From Aquila chrysaetos chrysaetos (lineage: Eukaryota; Chordata; Aves; Accipitriformes; Accipitridae): 64,000 bases of DNA. Position 1 is the first letter of the stretch. The number at the start of each line of letters is the position of its first letter. The notes beneath the pieces are model-generated. The model worked only from the letters and a program-made list of their open reading frames with translations, had not been told where the DNA came from and did not search any database. This document shows, one piece after another, positions 36,619 to 48,334 of this stretch. The DNA lies in contig NC_044014.1 in NCBI RefSeq assembly GCF_900496995.4, positions 23,396,234 through 23,460,233 of the forward strand. Reading direction: 5' to 3'. Made by a program: the position numbers and the translations under genes.

Positions 36619-38037
36619 CTAGAGAGCAAAAAAATCAACACATTAAAATAATAATTAGGTTTTTCAACCCTCTTCTACAGCCAACATTAGTCTGGGGAAG
36701 AAATTGAATGCAGATATTCGGCTACATCTTGTGTGCAACTGGTACTACAGTCCAAATATGCTGGAAGGGTCTCTCCCACCAGGGCAAAAAGTGCTAACTT
36801 CTGGTATAACAGTAACTAAGAGCTCTACAGGAAATGGATTTAACAGCAGTAAACTTTTAAATGTGACAAACCCTGTTGAATGAAAGCTGCTCCAGTAACT
36901 ACTGTTACTGGGGCTCCAGGACCAAATTGCCCTTGACATGAATGGAAAAGCAAAAATTACCAGCTGGGAAAAAAACAGTAGGATTTTATTTGATGTGGCT
37001 CTTATTGATTATTTCCGGCCCTGCTGAATCCTGCAATGTGACCCATGTACTCTGTATAAATTGGCAGGAAAGAGACAAAGGTGAGGAGGAAATAAGAATA
37101 AATTAAGCAAGTATCTAAAAAAAAAAAAAAAAAAAAAAAGTCTTCAGTGGCTATAAAGCCAAAGAGGACATTGACAGCACGCTTAGGCTTTAAAGCTTGA
37201 TTTACTTGGTTGATTTTCTAATGGTCACAAAATATTCAGACAATTTTAAAGTCCTTTTGGTAATAGAGCATAAAATAAGAAGTAGTCTCATTCATGTGAC
37301 ACCAGAGCATTTGAAACTACATAATGGGCAGACAAGTGTACTCCATCCACACAGTGACCACCTCACCCACCACCACAGTGCAGCACCTCTGGGGAAGCAG
37401 AGCTGCTGTCAAGAGCCCCAGCAGTAATCCCTAAGGCAGAAAAAGGCATTTGGTCAGGACACCTGGGCTAGCATCCAGCCCTCGGGAAAAGTGCCTTGGG
37501 CTCATGGGAAAACCATCTACCTCCTCCTTTGTCTCTTTCAGAAAGACCGACCAGGTCATACGCAGTGAAACATGCTGAGACTTTTTCCAGTTGTTTCTGA
37601 AGGACATTAAGCATCTTTCAAGAGAAGAAACAATCTACTTCTAAAAGAAACTATGAGACAGTCACATGGCCAGGATCAACAAGACAAAGTTTCTAAGCAT
37701 AAGGCACAGACAAGAAGACAATGTAGCAATATGATGCAAAAGATGTAGAATGCCTTTGATTCACTAAAAGTAGCTGATATTTAAAGGCATGCATCACAGG
37801 TGTGCACCAGCAATTCTCAGCAGGCATGCTTTAACATATGCAGCTTGGTAGAGATATCAATTAATTTACCAGGCACAAGAGTCAAAGCAGATCTAAATGA
37901 AGCCAGAATGGGAAAGGGGAAGGTGGAAAAAAAACAAACGACATTCTCTAAAGAGCTAATGTCGGCCTAAAGCACAACACTGTGAGAGGCAAATATTGCT
38001 TTGGGTCAAGCAACAGACTGAGGTAACTAAAACAGAC
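36619..38037 (-). other. SORBS1: SORBS1 intron, 1.4 kb
   Basis: It contains a 23-base A run on the plus strand at 37117-37139 (T in the transcript) and nothing else that I recognise. Confidence 0.6.
37117..37139 (-). repeat. Homopolymer tract, 23 T on the transcript strand
   Basis: A plus-strand A run in the SORBS1 intron before the SH3-1 start exon. Confidence 0.9.
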
Positions 38038-38205
38038 CTCTGACCCAGATTTCCTCTTTGCTGTATCGTCTACATTTAGGAGGTCCCCAAATCGCTCATT
38101 AGTGATAAACTGATGGTGCGTTGGAATAACCCCTGTGTGCCTTCTAGCTGCAATATCAGCTTCTTCTTGCTCACGTTTAAGTCGTCTCTGGTCCTCTAAA
38201 AGTTT
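38038..38205 (-). CDS. SORBS1: SORBS1 exon, linker before SH3-1 (part 2)
   Basis: The 168-nt phase-0 exon encodes KLLEDQRRLKREQEEADIAA, RRHTGVIPTHHQFITNERFG and DLLNVDDTAKRKSGSE. This stretch is almost identical to human SORBS1 and very characteristic of it. The first 20 residues are a strongly charged helix. The donor is GTCTGT, an unusually weak 5' splice site for such a conserved exon. Confidence 0.97.
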
Positions 38206-39783
38206 CTGCCATAAAATTGCATAAAATGGGCAGTAAATCATCTAGTTAAAGGCATTCAAAAGCTGCCATAAATGTGACTTAAAATTTCTGAGGTCCCAGC
38301 AAATAGCTGGGATTTTACAGTTCAACACAAAATACTGATTCTACTAACTACACAATACCTTTTTGTTCTGCAAGCACAGAAGGTACATCACCATTATGGC
38401 ATAACTGAACCCAGCTCATACAGAGGATCTGATCCACAGCTGATGGAAGTCAACGAGGAGTTTTTCTAAGTTTTGGCCAGGTCCTGGGAGCTTCTAAGAA
38501 GATTGCTGATAATGCAGAGGGCTGATCCAAACCCCCTTCAACCAATAAGGAGTTTCTCTCATTGACTTCCAAAAGACCTGAATCAGCCCCACAGTTAAGT
38601 TCCGAGGCACCACACTCCCCTGAGCTTTGCAAGGAGCTTGGGAGAGTGCCTAACCACCCTCAGGTATCAGGTTCTCCCATACTTCCTTTGGGCTCCTGTA
38701 GTATACTTTGTAAAATAAAGTAAATAAACCCCAAAGAATTATTTTGGGCTTCTGAAATCTCCGGCACACTAATGGAAATGTGCATTCTTGACTACCCAGG
38801 CAGAAGGATTCTTCCACCTTTTGGGGCTGACTGTAGGCTGAAGAGTTCAGCTCTGTGCTAACTCGTTTGAAGCCAGCAGGTCTTAGTGAATTCAGAGTTT
38901 TGCTCTTACACAAGTTTTAGTGCTGGATTTTGGAATTGGAGGGATTACTAACTGTTTCACGGGAGAAGACAGCAAAAATACATTTTTCACATAGGAATTA
39001 AGAGCAGGTTTTACCATACTTCAAAGCACACATAAACATTATTTGAACTCAGAAAGTTAACACTAAAAATAAAAACTTTTTTTTTTCCCCAGGCAGTGAA
39101 AATTAATTCCAGCTTCCTGGAAAGCAATCACTTTATAACTTCTTTAACTCAGCTTGAATACATTGGTGCTGAAAACTCTACGTGGCTTTCCTATTATTTC
39201 AGTTTGTCCCAGTGTTGCCCAGCCATTCCAAAAAGGACTGCTACATTCTGTCATCAACAACCTGAGACACCATAAAGAATTAGAATTTGCACTGGGGGGA
39301 AACTTCACGCTTTCTGATAGCTTAAAATATCATACATTTGCTCTTCAAAACCTGAAGACCCCCACAAGAAAAATACTGTTCTCACCAGTTTGATTAATAC
39401 TGACTCAAGTGGCTTGCTTGGAGAACAATAAAAACTTAACTCACAGAATAACCATTTCATTTTTATCTGTGATTACTGGGGTGTTGTACCACATCTCACA
39501 TACATCTCCAACCTTTTTGCACTCTTCAAAGCCCCCATATATCATTTTGTGCAATTGATAAGAACCATCGGGTTCATTTTAAACAAAAGCTAAACTGGAC
39601 TACACATCGTACATTAAATCAGCGGCAGAGGTAGTATTAAAACATACTAGTTCCAGCTTGTTGCTCTAACTTCCAATGTACGTAGCCATGGACATACAAG
39701 CTGTCCTTATATAAGGCTGAATGCTGTATTTCTTGTATGTGGAGCTGCTACAACTGTTATTAGGCCATAAAGGAGGGCATTAC
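38206..39783 (-). other. SORBS1: SORBS1 intron, 1.6 kb
   Basis: No exon, repeat family or structured element is seen. Confidence 0.6.
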
Positions 39784-39869
39784 CTCTTTATCGTCATGCC
39801 GTCTGCGGATAATTTCTTCTGGAGTTTCCATGTAATCAACTGGTGCAAAATGCCTTGGTGATTCTGAAT
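39784..39869 (-). CDS. SORBS1: SORBS1 exon, linker before SH3-1 (part 1)
   Basis: The 86-nt exon encodes D-SESPRHFAPVDYMETPEE then IIRRRHDDKE. Acceptor CGAAGTAG, donor GTAATG. Human SORBS1 has DSESPRHFIPADYLESTEEF and IRRRHDDKE (recalled). The first Asp codon is completed by the G left by the exon at 43727 or by the optional exon at 40607. Confidence 0.96.
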
Positions 39870-40606
39870 CTACTTCGAAACAACATAAGGAAGTTAAAAT
39901 ACAGATGGATTTATCTAGCATAACCAGAAAGGAAAAAAATAGGTATTTTTAAACAATTTGTTTCCATTATGACAGTAAGGATTTTCAGTTGCCATTGACC
40001 AAATTGCCAATCAGATGTCGATAATTTATCCATTTTCATTTTTTTCCCTTTTGGGCTGTACTTGAGAACAAAAATCCAAAAACAGGGAGAAAATAACAGT
40101 ACAGGAAAGTGTAAAGACATAGAAGGACTTTGTGAAGAAAAGATTTGCTGCCATCACAGTACGATTTGGCATTTTACTGTTGAGAAAAATTAATACACAC
40201 ACACGTGCGCGCGCACACACACACACAACTAGACCTTGAGAAACTGCTCCTTAAAGCAAATCATCTGGGTTTGTTTTATGTTCCCATGTGTGTGAATGAT
40301 ATAGGACTAGAAATATCTCATGTTGAGATTCTTGCATCCCCGGAGCTGCTTGAGAGACAAACTGAACCCGATGTGATTAGAAAGGCAGCGGAAATCGTTT
40401 CTCAGAAGTGCAGCTGTTAACAAGTCCTGAACAAAAATGCTCAGCAAGACACGCAAAGGACGTTAGACACACTAGGGGAAAAAACAGAGAGAGTCATGGG
40501 ATGCAAAGGCAGGGAGTAAAAATGCAAGGGTTGTAGAAGAAAAGGGGAGGAGAAAGGAAGCAAGAAGACAGATGAAGGGGTACTGGTAAAGAACACAAAA
40601 AGCCAC
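39870..40606 (-). other. SORBS1: SORBS1 intron, 737 nt
   Basis: It contains an alternating CA/CG tract at 40193-40227 and otherwise nothing recognisable. Confidence 0.6.
40193..40227. repeat. (CA)n/(CG)n alternating tract, Z-DNA candidate
   Basis: For 35 nt purine and pyrimidine alternate without a break, with a CG-rich centre (GTGCGCGCGCAC) flanked by CA repeats. It lies 380 nt downstream of the large optional exon. Confidence 0.85.
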
Positions 40607-42127
40607 CTCCTAGGTACGTCCCAAGTTCACTTTGCGGGTTGTTGTTTGTGTCCAGGCTGTGACAGAGAGCATATGGAACAGGGTTCCCATTGTTTAAGGA
40701 GTCAGGAGTGTCAGCCCGGCCCATGAAGCTATCTCGGCCAGATCCCATGGTGGGGAAGTAGCTAAGCCTCTCCACAATGTCAAAGGAAGACAGGCGCCTG
40801 GGGGCTAGAGGCCTGCTTCTGGAGCACAGTTGGTGCTGGGAGTGATGACTCTTGCCTCCTACGCTCCCCTGCAGCTGGATGGGGTCATCTGGGTTCTCAG
40901 GGCTGGGCACTGCCGGGCTTCCCGGGCAGTCTGGGGGTGGAGTCCTGCAGGATTTGTTTTGGAAGGGCTTTTTCAATCGGAAGGGGAGCGGGCTCATTAG
41001 GTAGACGTTTCTGGGGAGCATGTGTCTGTCCCCATAGACATCCCCTTTGGAATCAGGGTTCCTGGAGGCCTGCTGCTGCTCATGCCTTCGGATGGTAGTA
41101 AACCTGGTGTAGGAAGCTGGGCATGCGCCTTTGCATCTGTTGATTTTATGCTTCTGAGGTCCACTGAGGTTGCTGCTGCTGCCGCCGCTGTCATTGGATG
41201 CATTAGAGAGGAGATCTATCTCATCTGTGCAAGCTGAAAGTGTGTCCATAGGGATGGCATCACTGACATCTGAAGCCGTGTCCTCCACGTTGCTGCAGGA
41301 GTGGGAGGATTTATCTGCCAAGCTGGCAGCATCCTTCTCTTCTTGGTGTGCTTTTGGCAAATCCAGAAGAAACTCTGCAGAGTAGGCAGAACTCAGACAA
41401 GCTTTAGACTGGAGAGAAGCGGTGAATTTGTTTTGTCCAGTGGAAAAGTCAAGCGAGGGCATCGATCGCGATCTCTGGATCAGCTGCTCAAAGGCACTGA
41501 TACGGGAGGAAACGGTGTGTTTGGGGATCTGCTCTGAATCCTCTCGACTAAGGCTGTGCTCCATTCTGTCCTTTGCTTCATTCTCAAACTGAGATGCAAT
41601 ATCCCTCACGCTGCATGAGGAGACTGTGCCCAAATGGATCCTGGACCGGTTGATCTGGTGCATGTCTTTATACAGCATTGTAAACTCCATCCCACTCTTC
41701 CTGGAGGCAGGGAACAGGTAGCCTTTCCTAGAGTTGGTGCCATACTCCTGCAGGCTCATGGTGCTGCCGGATTTGATGGCATACTCCTGCTTTGACTTCA
41801 TCAACATGTTTTCTATGCTTTCCCCTATGTCTACCATGAAAGCTTTTTTATTATCAAACAAGGCAATGGAGCTACGAAGGTTTTCGCAGCTTTGAGCTTT
41901 CTCATGAGACAGCAAGATACCCTTCTTGTCCTGCACAAGAGCAGCCGGAGCTGCTAGTTTGGGTTTGAATTTGGAAGGGAGGATTTCAGTAATGCAGGCT
42001 TTTGCAGCTGATAAGGGCTTCTTATGTTTACATGCGTGACCTAACATACCGGCATGACTAGCGTTAAAGGTTCGGCTATTAACTGAAGAGGGTGCAGTCA
42101 TATGAGCATTCCCACCTTTACGATCCA
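40607..42127 (-). CDS. SORBS1: SORBS1 large optional exon (about 507 codons)
   Basis: This 1,521-nt exon is open throughout and begins in frame with K/VDRKGGNAHMTAPSS after a TTACCAG acceptor. It has the family features of the large ArgBP2-type exon of SORBS2: LYKDMHQINR near 41660, a SSRISAFEQLIQRSRSMPSL segment near 41450-41510, and CKGACPASYTRFTT near 41095-41140. The protein is Ser-rich, charged and probably disordered. The best phase-correct end is GGAG before GTGGCT at 40606, a weak donor. A GTACCT nine bases upstream would break the frame. Exon length is a multiple of three and the exon before joins equally well to 39869, so it should be a cassette, included in long isoforms only. Confidence 0.88.
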
Positions 42128-43726
42128 CTGGTAAGCATGCAGAATAAAATAAACACAACCTGTTAGCTTAAATGCTAGAAAGCTATTGAGAAAGGAGAAA
42201 GAACATGCTTGGATTTCATAAAATGCACTTTAAAGAAACAAAGTTCCAAAACATAAAGACAAGCAGGAGGAAACTGCACAACAAGCTGTGCTTACAGGAG
42301 TAGGTGAAGTGTTGCTAACATCTCTAGAATGAGAGGCTTGGCCGGAAGCAGACCTGGAGCACTTTGAAGGTACCCTCCTAAAAAGTGCTAAGCATCATCA
42401 GCTTCCAGGGAAGCTCCCGCACCATGGAAAAGGGCAGCTGAACTCTGGGCAGGGTCAGGGTGTCAGCAAGAATGCAGAGGCACTAACATTGCAAAAATGG
42501 CTTAATACCAAGCCTCTAATCACACCTACTATAGTCTCACCACAGTGCTTGCCAAACAGTTTATTCCTGGGAGGGAGAAGACAATCGGTGGCTGACTCTG
42601 CTAGCACAAGTAGGCCACATCAGCTGGCCTTGCCCAAGAGCTGCCTGCTTAGAGATTCCCCATACTAGGAATAAGCTGAGTGTCCTCCAGACAATGTGGT
42701 TGGCCATGTTTGCTTTAAAAATCAAGGAGTCAGATCAGGACATTATCTTTTTTAAAGTTAGATCCAGTCTGGGTTCAGCTGAGACTGCAGTTTTTAGGTC
42801 TGTTTCCGATTTGAGTTCAAACTCAAATGTCAAAATAACCATTCAGGTTCAATTGCAGGTTGGGGACCAATAACTGTGTGAACAGATTTTTTTTTGTTCA
42901 GATCCAGTTTGACTCCCTGCCCTGCAGGCCTGACATTATGTTGAAAAACAGCTGGAAGATGGAGACAGAGAGAGACCTTTTTGGTGTGATGTACTATTTT
43001 TAGGGAGAGCAGTTCAGAAACCGAACGCATTCCTCCCTCAGTCCTCTCCCCATCTCAAGCCATTTTTAGGTTGACCTTGGCTCAGAGATACATTCCCCAA
43101 TACAACTCCCTACTGGGAGTTAGGCTTTTCCTTGTCCTAATCTTCTAGAGAGTCCATGATAGGGAGAGGAAAGGGGAGGAGATGCAGCAGCCTCTGCTGC
43201 CTCATTGTCTCAGAGTCTGCAGGGCATTGCTGGTTCACAGTGTCCCATGCATTCTCTGCACACCCCTTGCAGGCAGGAGGTTGTGGAGCACATGGTGCCA
43301 GCTACACCAGGGTAGCCAGGCCAGCAGACATGGTGCGACCTGCTGAGATACCGCAGCAGGAATAGCAGAAAAGGCAGGGAAGGGCTCTAGCATGGCAAGG
43401 CGGTGGGAGCAGATGGATAGCAAGGCCAGCCTGAGCAGCCTCAAGGAAGAACATGAGGGTGTGGGGTGTGGCTAAGGTGCTGGATGGAGGGAGCTGGTCC
43501 CTGTTGGGAAGAGGAACCTGGATCAGATAAAGGGGTCATGAAAAATATTGGCCAGTGTGGTCTGAGAGAAAAAAGGAGGGAAAACTGGGGATGGCAAAGA
43601 GGAAGGACAGAGGAAACCTCAACTGACTTGAATAGGACTCTAAACCCTGCAGCACTTTGCCCCATATCACCTGGCTTTTGACACTCTCTGCAGAATGGAG
43701 AAGAGGTTTGTACCCTGACCACCTAC
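42128..43726 (-). other. SORBS1: SORBS1 intron, 1.6 kb
   Basis: I see no exon, transposon or structured element in this intron. Confidence 0.6.
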
Positions 43727-43902
43727 CTTTTGTGGAAGCAGAGCTAGAAGGTCGCTTGAGACCGCTCAGCCCCTGGAATGGGATATCTCCGCCTTCCAGC
43801 ACACTCTTGTAAATCTGTCTTTCATTCTCCAAGCCAGCAGGGTCCCCCAGGGCTGGTTCTGACTCCCTCTTCACTGCATGGTAGTTGGGTGAATATGTGG
43901 AG
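43727..43902 (-). CDS. SORBS1: SORBS1 exon, central linker
   Basis: The 176-nt exon encodes STYSPNYHAVKRESEPALGD, PAGLENERQIYKSVLEGGDI and PFQGLSGLKRPSSSASTK plus one base. Human SORBS1 has FHAVKRES, LENERQIYKSVLEGGDIPL and QGLSGLKRPSSSASTK here (recalled). The acceptor is TTTTCCAG and the donor GTAGGT. It can splice in frame either to the large exon at 42127 or straight to the exon at 39869, since both begin after one carried-over G. Confidence 0.95.
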
Positions 43903-46900
43903 CTGGAAAACACAAAAAAGGGGGAGGGACACCAGTGGGTCACTTCTGTTTGCTGAGAGCTTCATGCAAAGTAAGAGAAAACCACACTTGTGAACCCAGA
44001 ATAGACTGTGTATCAAGAACTGGTGCTGAATGAAGAGGTTATGAATATACTTTGATAATGTTCTAGGTTTGGCACTACCACAGCATTCTCCACCTGATGG
44101 AACTCTCCCAGCTCAGTCCCCCAGAGAACAGGCAGCAGGAAAGCCCTCCTCCTTTATTTTACAGATAAGACAACAGAGTCATAGAGGAGATGGATTTCTT
44201 TGCAGACACAATGCAATTCATTGGCTAGCTGGAAGTAGCACAAACATCTTCCAGCTCCCAGCCATCTCTCCTTAAACACTAGCCATGCCTGTCCCCTGCT
44301 TACAAAGCACAGCTGCTCAGGAGTTCATCTCAACCAGTTCAGCCTCCAAGTTAACACCATAGTTCAAGACTCCCAGAGCGATTTCTCAAGCCCATCAAGT
44401 GAGGGACCATGCCCAGAAGCAACAATACAGGGCTATAGACACTACTGTTTTAAATGCCCAGAAATTCCCAGATGTCCACAGTTCTGCTCAGCTTTGCCAC
44501 AGGCTTCCACTACAGGGAATGAAAAATCCCAGACTCTAGGTCTACCATGCAGATATATAAACAAAATGCTGTTAAAATGAGTACAATTTTAATTTCTTAG
44601 GCTTTTAAAGACTGGACATTTATTACAAATCCCTTTCCTCAGTCATGAATCTAAGCACAAGTATGCCCCCACATCTGATTTCTAGATTTCACTCTTTTCT
44701 CTCTAAAAAAATAACTGACAATGCCATGGTATAAATGGCCTTTCCACATACAAAAGACTTACTGAGCAATCAGGCAGACAACGTTTTCCTAAAAGCTAAG
44801 CTCATGTGATACCAGTTCTTGTGCTCAACCAGGCTCTCCAGAATAAGATGGAGTCTCACACAAAGCTATTCTGGGGCCAAAGCATGACTGCTGGAAAGTT
44901 TGAAAAAATAAAAAAATGGGGCATTTGCCAATTCATGGAAACATTTTGAAAGCTGGTTTACATCGTGATGTCCAGGAGTGATTCAAAGTTATGTGAGTGT
45001 GGAAATGCTCATGGTTATGCCTGCTTGTTGTGGATAAATTTGTACATGCATCTGTTTATTTTGGATAGATGCTGTACTTATGGGGTAAAGAGAAAGCTTT
45101 CAAACACGTCAGAGGACTGGCTATGGAGGTGGAATTACACAATGTCTGGATCACAAAGAAGATTTTAGTTTCCGGACAAGGAAAACCATGTCATATGCAG
45201 TCCCATAAATTACTTTCTGGAGTAAAAACTTGTGAAAAGAACCATGAAAAAGAAAGGGAATACTGTCACTTTTTCAACTTTGGCAATGCTCAAACAGACC
45301 CATAGCTACAAAGCTGTTATGTCTTATGGGGGTTATCCCAGTGCCTCTCTTTGTCAGGTTGCCGAGGAAGCCCTGCCAGTTGCTGCAGGGAATAATGACT
45401 GCCTTGAGGTTCCTTACCTGGGAGGTAAAACCATTTTAGCCTAGTTGTTAAAAACCAAAGGGTTAAAATGATCCTACTTTGGGAATACACCTGGAGGAGA
45501 GAGAGAAGGCATTTGGCAGAGTCCCTTTACCAGTTGCTCCCTTATCAGGGCCAGCAAGCAGTACTGTATTAGGGCCAAAGCAGTCTGCAAGATCAGAATC
45601 AGGTGAATGGAGGGAAGAGTAACAGTGCAAAAAAGACAATAAACTCCAGGTACCTTTTCTCTCTGCTCTCTAAAGGCAGGGCAGGGAAGAATGTGTGACT
45701 CCACTGGGTCTCACTGTTGTGTCTCATTCCCAGCCTACCCAGGTTGCTTCCCCTCCACTGGCTCAGATGCTGGCACTCCTGCATGCTTTGGGTGGCATCA
45801 GAAAGGGCACAAACATGGGCAGAAACCTTACCAGTCTTTGGCAAATATAAGCTATTTATGCTAATCTCTGAGATTTCCATTTTTTTTTGTTGCTCTCTCC
45901 CTACCAAAACAAAACTAAACAGTCATAGGAGCAACCAACAAAGTGCAGCAGTGTGCGAGTTTCCCAGCAGAATGAACATAGAAGGGAACTGAGTTGAAAG
46001 AAGTATAGAAGACCTCTAAGGCAGCCCCAGAGGGGCAGTGAACATGTGTGATATTAATGGACGTCTGGAGAAGAACATGCTTTTCCTAACAAACCATCCA
46101 TGCAGAGGGGATCACTGTGCCTACAGACAACATTAAGCACTCATTCCAATTACAAGGAGCAGCAGGTTCGCAGTAGGAGCTGGCTTCACGGCTTGAGTAA
46201 CTCAGCACAGCTCAGCATCTTGCTCTGAATATTTTTTTCTTTTTATGTTCCTCTTTTAAAACAAACCAGCTCCATGTACAACTCATTTAGACAGAGTATA
46301 CTCTTTATTACATATTCCTCTAGCAAAGCAGCGCCACATTAGATCTTTGAGAAATATCATTACTGCTACCACTGTTCCCTTCCTGGAAGCTGGAAAATTA
46401 TTATCTTCCATCAACAGCATCCTTTTAATCTGGTGCGCATAACTGGGAATATTTAACAGGAGCCAATCTATCATACATGTGTAACAGAAAGAAACTTTGT
46501 TTATTCCATGCAATAAAGCTACTTGCATGAAGTTACAGTCAATTTGCAAACTTCATCAAGATGGAGTTCAAGGTCTGTCTGTTTTGGGTTTTTTTTAGTC
46601 ACTGCCTAGTACAATCAGCAATTCTTATCTGGACAATGCAATCACTCGTGTAATTGCTGCAAAATTCATTGAAGATCAAAGAGCAGATATTGTACCTGGA
46701 CTCATCTAAAGCACATGTATAATTCTCATGTTACACGCATTTGTCTATATCCATCACCAAAAAATAATGCCAACCCATTTCCAACGCCCAAACCCCTGTC
46801 CTACATGCCCTCAGATTGTAAAAGAGACACAAAAAAGCAATTGGAAAACTTACTAGGCAGAATGGTCTGTGGAAGTTTCCAGAGGAGTAACACCTGCTGT

Positions 46901-48232
46901 ATTCTGCAAAAGTCCAAACAAAGGAGTCATTGATACACACTTACATGTGAGGAGAAAGAAAAAGGCTTGCTTAAGTAATTTTCCATCTATTGCTTGAATA
47001 TTAGCCTTTAGGAGACATTGAGGTTTAAGTCTAAATACAATTTAAGCTGTCAATGTCTTTGCAGAAAAGCGACAATTTTCCTGAGTTCCTTCAGGGCAGT
47101 GACAGGTTTTTAGCACAGCCGATGCCTTTTCCCAGCGCCTATTCTTTTGTCTGCAAATGAGTCATTGTGAATAAAGCCAAAAGCAAGAAGAGATAACCAG
47201 CTGGGCCATGACCAGGAGACACATGCTCATAATTATTTCCCCAAGCTTTTTCCCCAACCGGTCACTGCCCGCCTTTGCTTTAAAGGTATATTACAGTTCT
47301 GCAGCACAACACATTCCTCAGCATTCAAAAAAAATATCAAAGCACTAACAAGAAAAGCAATGTTTCAGTTCAGTTTCCTTACTTAAGAGAAGCAATGCCA
47401 GCTGCACAGGTTCAATAGCAAAAGCCAGTTCTTATCCGCTTGCTTTAAATCCATCTAACACTTCCTAGGCACGTTATTTAAAAAATTGAAGGCAATTTTA
47501 GAAGAAATGCTCTATTTAGCGTCCCCTCATCTATCTGAGGATTCCTACGTAGGAAGAAAAAGCAAATCTTGGGTTTGAAAAAGCAGCTTTTTCAAGTCCT
47601 GGTGAAATGCCGCAGCTTCAAAAAAAATGAACAACAGAAAAAAATAGAAAAAATGGCGTGTTACCAAATTAATCTATCATTTCATGGTTCGGGTCCTGCA
47701 GACCCTCAAAACAGCAGCAGCAGCTGACCTGCCCTAGAAGGCCATGGCCAGGTACAGCATAAGGAAAATTGTGTAAAATCTCTTGGGAATATCCAAATCT
47801 TGGGTACGCGTGAGCTCTAGCAGAGAGCAGGGCTTGTATGAAGGGAGGGTAGATGGCAACACGCTTGAAAGGCACGAGATGATGACGTGACGCCAACCAA
47901 GAATTTTAAGCTGATTGCTGCTGCCTATTCATGTGAAAAATAGAGAGGGTTTTTCTGCAGACACTGAACTCAAAACCCTAAAGGGGGACGGGGGTGGGGG
48001 GCAGCTGAAAGGGAACGGGGGTGAGAGGAAATCACTGGATCTGAAATGGATTTCAAGCCGGATTCTCAGCATCACGTTCTATTATTTCTGACAGCGACAC
48101 AGCAAGCCATGCAGTCAGAACGGTCAGAACCATTATTTATCCCAACCTCATTTAATAATCATCCAGCAGTGAATAGATTAGAGCAGAGAGTTTGGAAACA
48201 GGGATTGGCAGCATGAAAAGAATAGGAAATAC
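43903..48232 (-). other. SORBS1: SORBS1 interval, 4.3 kb, with at least one unplaced exon
   Basis: The flanking exons leave phase 0 and expect two carried-over bases, so at least one exon must lie here, or one border is wrong. Human has about 15-16 residues here (SSAISPTPEISSETPG, recalled). I could not find a clear counterpart. Short phase-compatible candidates exist at 45418-45440 and 44765-44790, and a frame-neutral candidate at 47729-47863, but none is convincing. A MIR-like patch lies at about 44150-44215 and a G-rich plus-strand patch at 47983-48022. Confidence 0.6.
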
Positions 48233-48334
48233 CTTCTGTGTCTTTTTATGTGGCGCTTTATAAAGCTTCTCCATTTTTTCTAAATCTGCCTCTAACTCAG
48301 TCTGGTAGAGGTAGAGGTCTTTTTCTAGATCAGT
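48233..48334 (-). CDS. SORBS1: SORBS1 exon, acidic helical segment after SoHo
   Basis: The exon is 102 nt and encodes TDLEKDLYLYQTELEADLEK followed by MEKLYKAPHKKTQK, 34 residues and probably a short coiled helix. The human exon also has 34 codons as I recall (TNLDKDLSLCQTELEADLEK and so on), so the borders are well supported. The acceptor is TTAACCAG and the donor GTATTT, leaving phase 0. The next certain exon (43902) expects two bases carried over, so the junction is not direct. Confidence 0.94.

Noticed and set aside
44765..44790. 26-nt microexon candidate that would repair the SORBS1 phase gap
   Set aside because: The phase fits and the donor is good, but the tract before the acceptor is poor in pyrimidines and the peptide resembles nothing in the family. 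It is kept only as a secondary candidate in the finding on the phase gap.
45599..45907. Minus-strand open frame with a G/GTAAGG donor-like site, considered as the missing SORBS1 exon
   Set aside because: The phase at its possible acceptors does not fit the exon at 48233, and a stop falls in the required frame.
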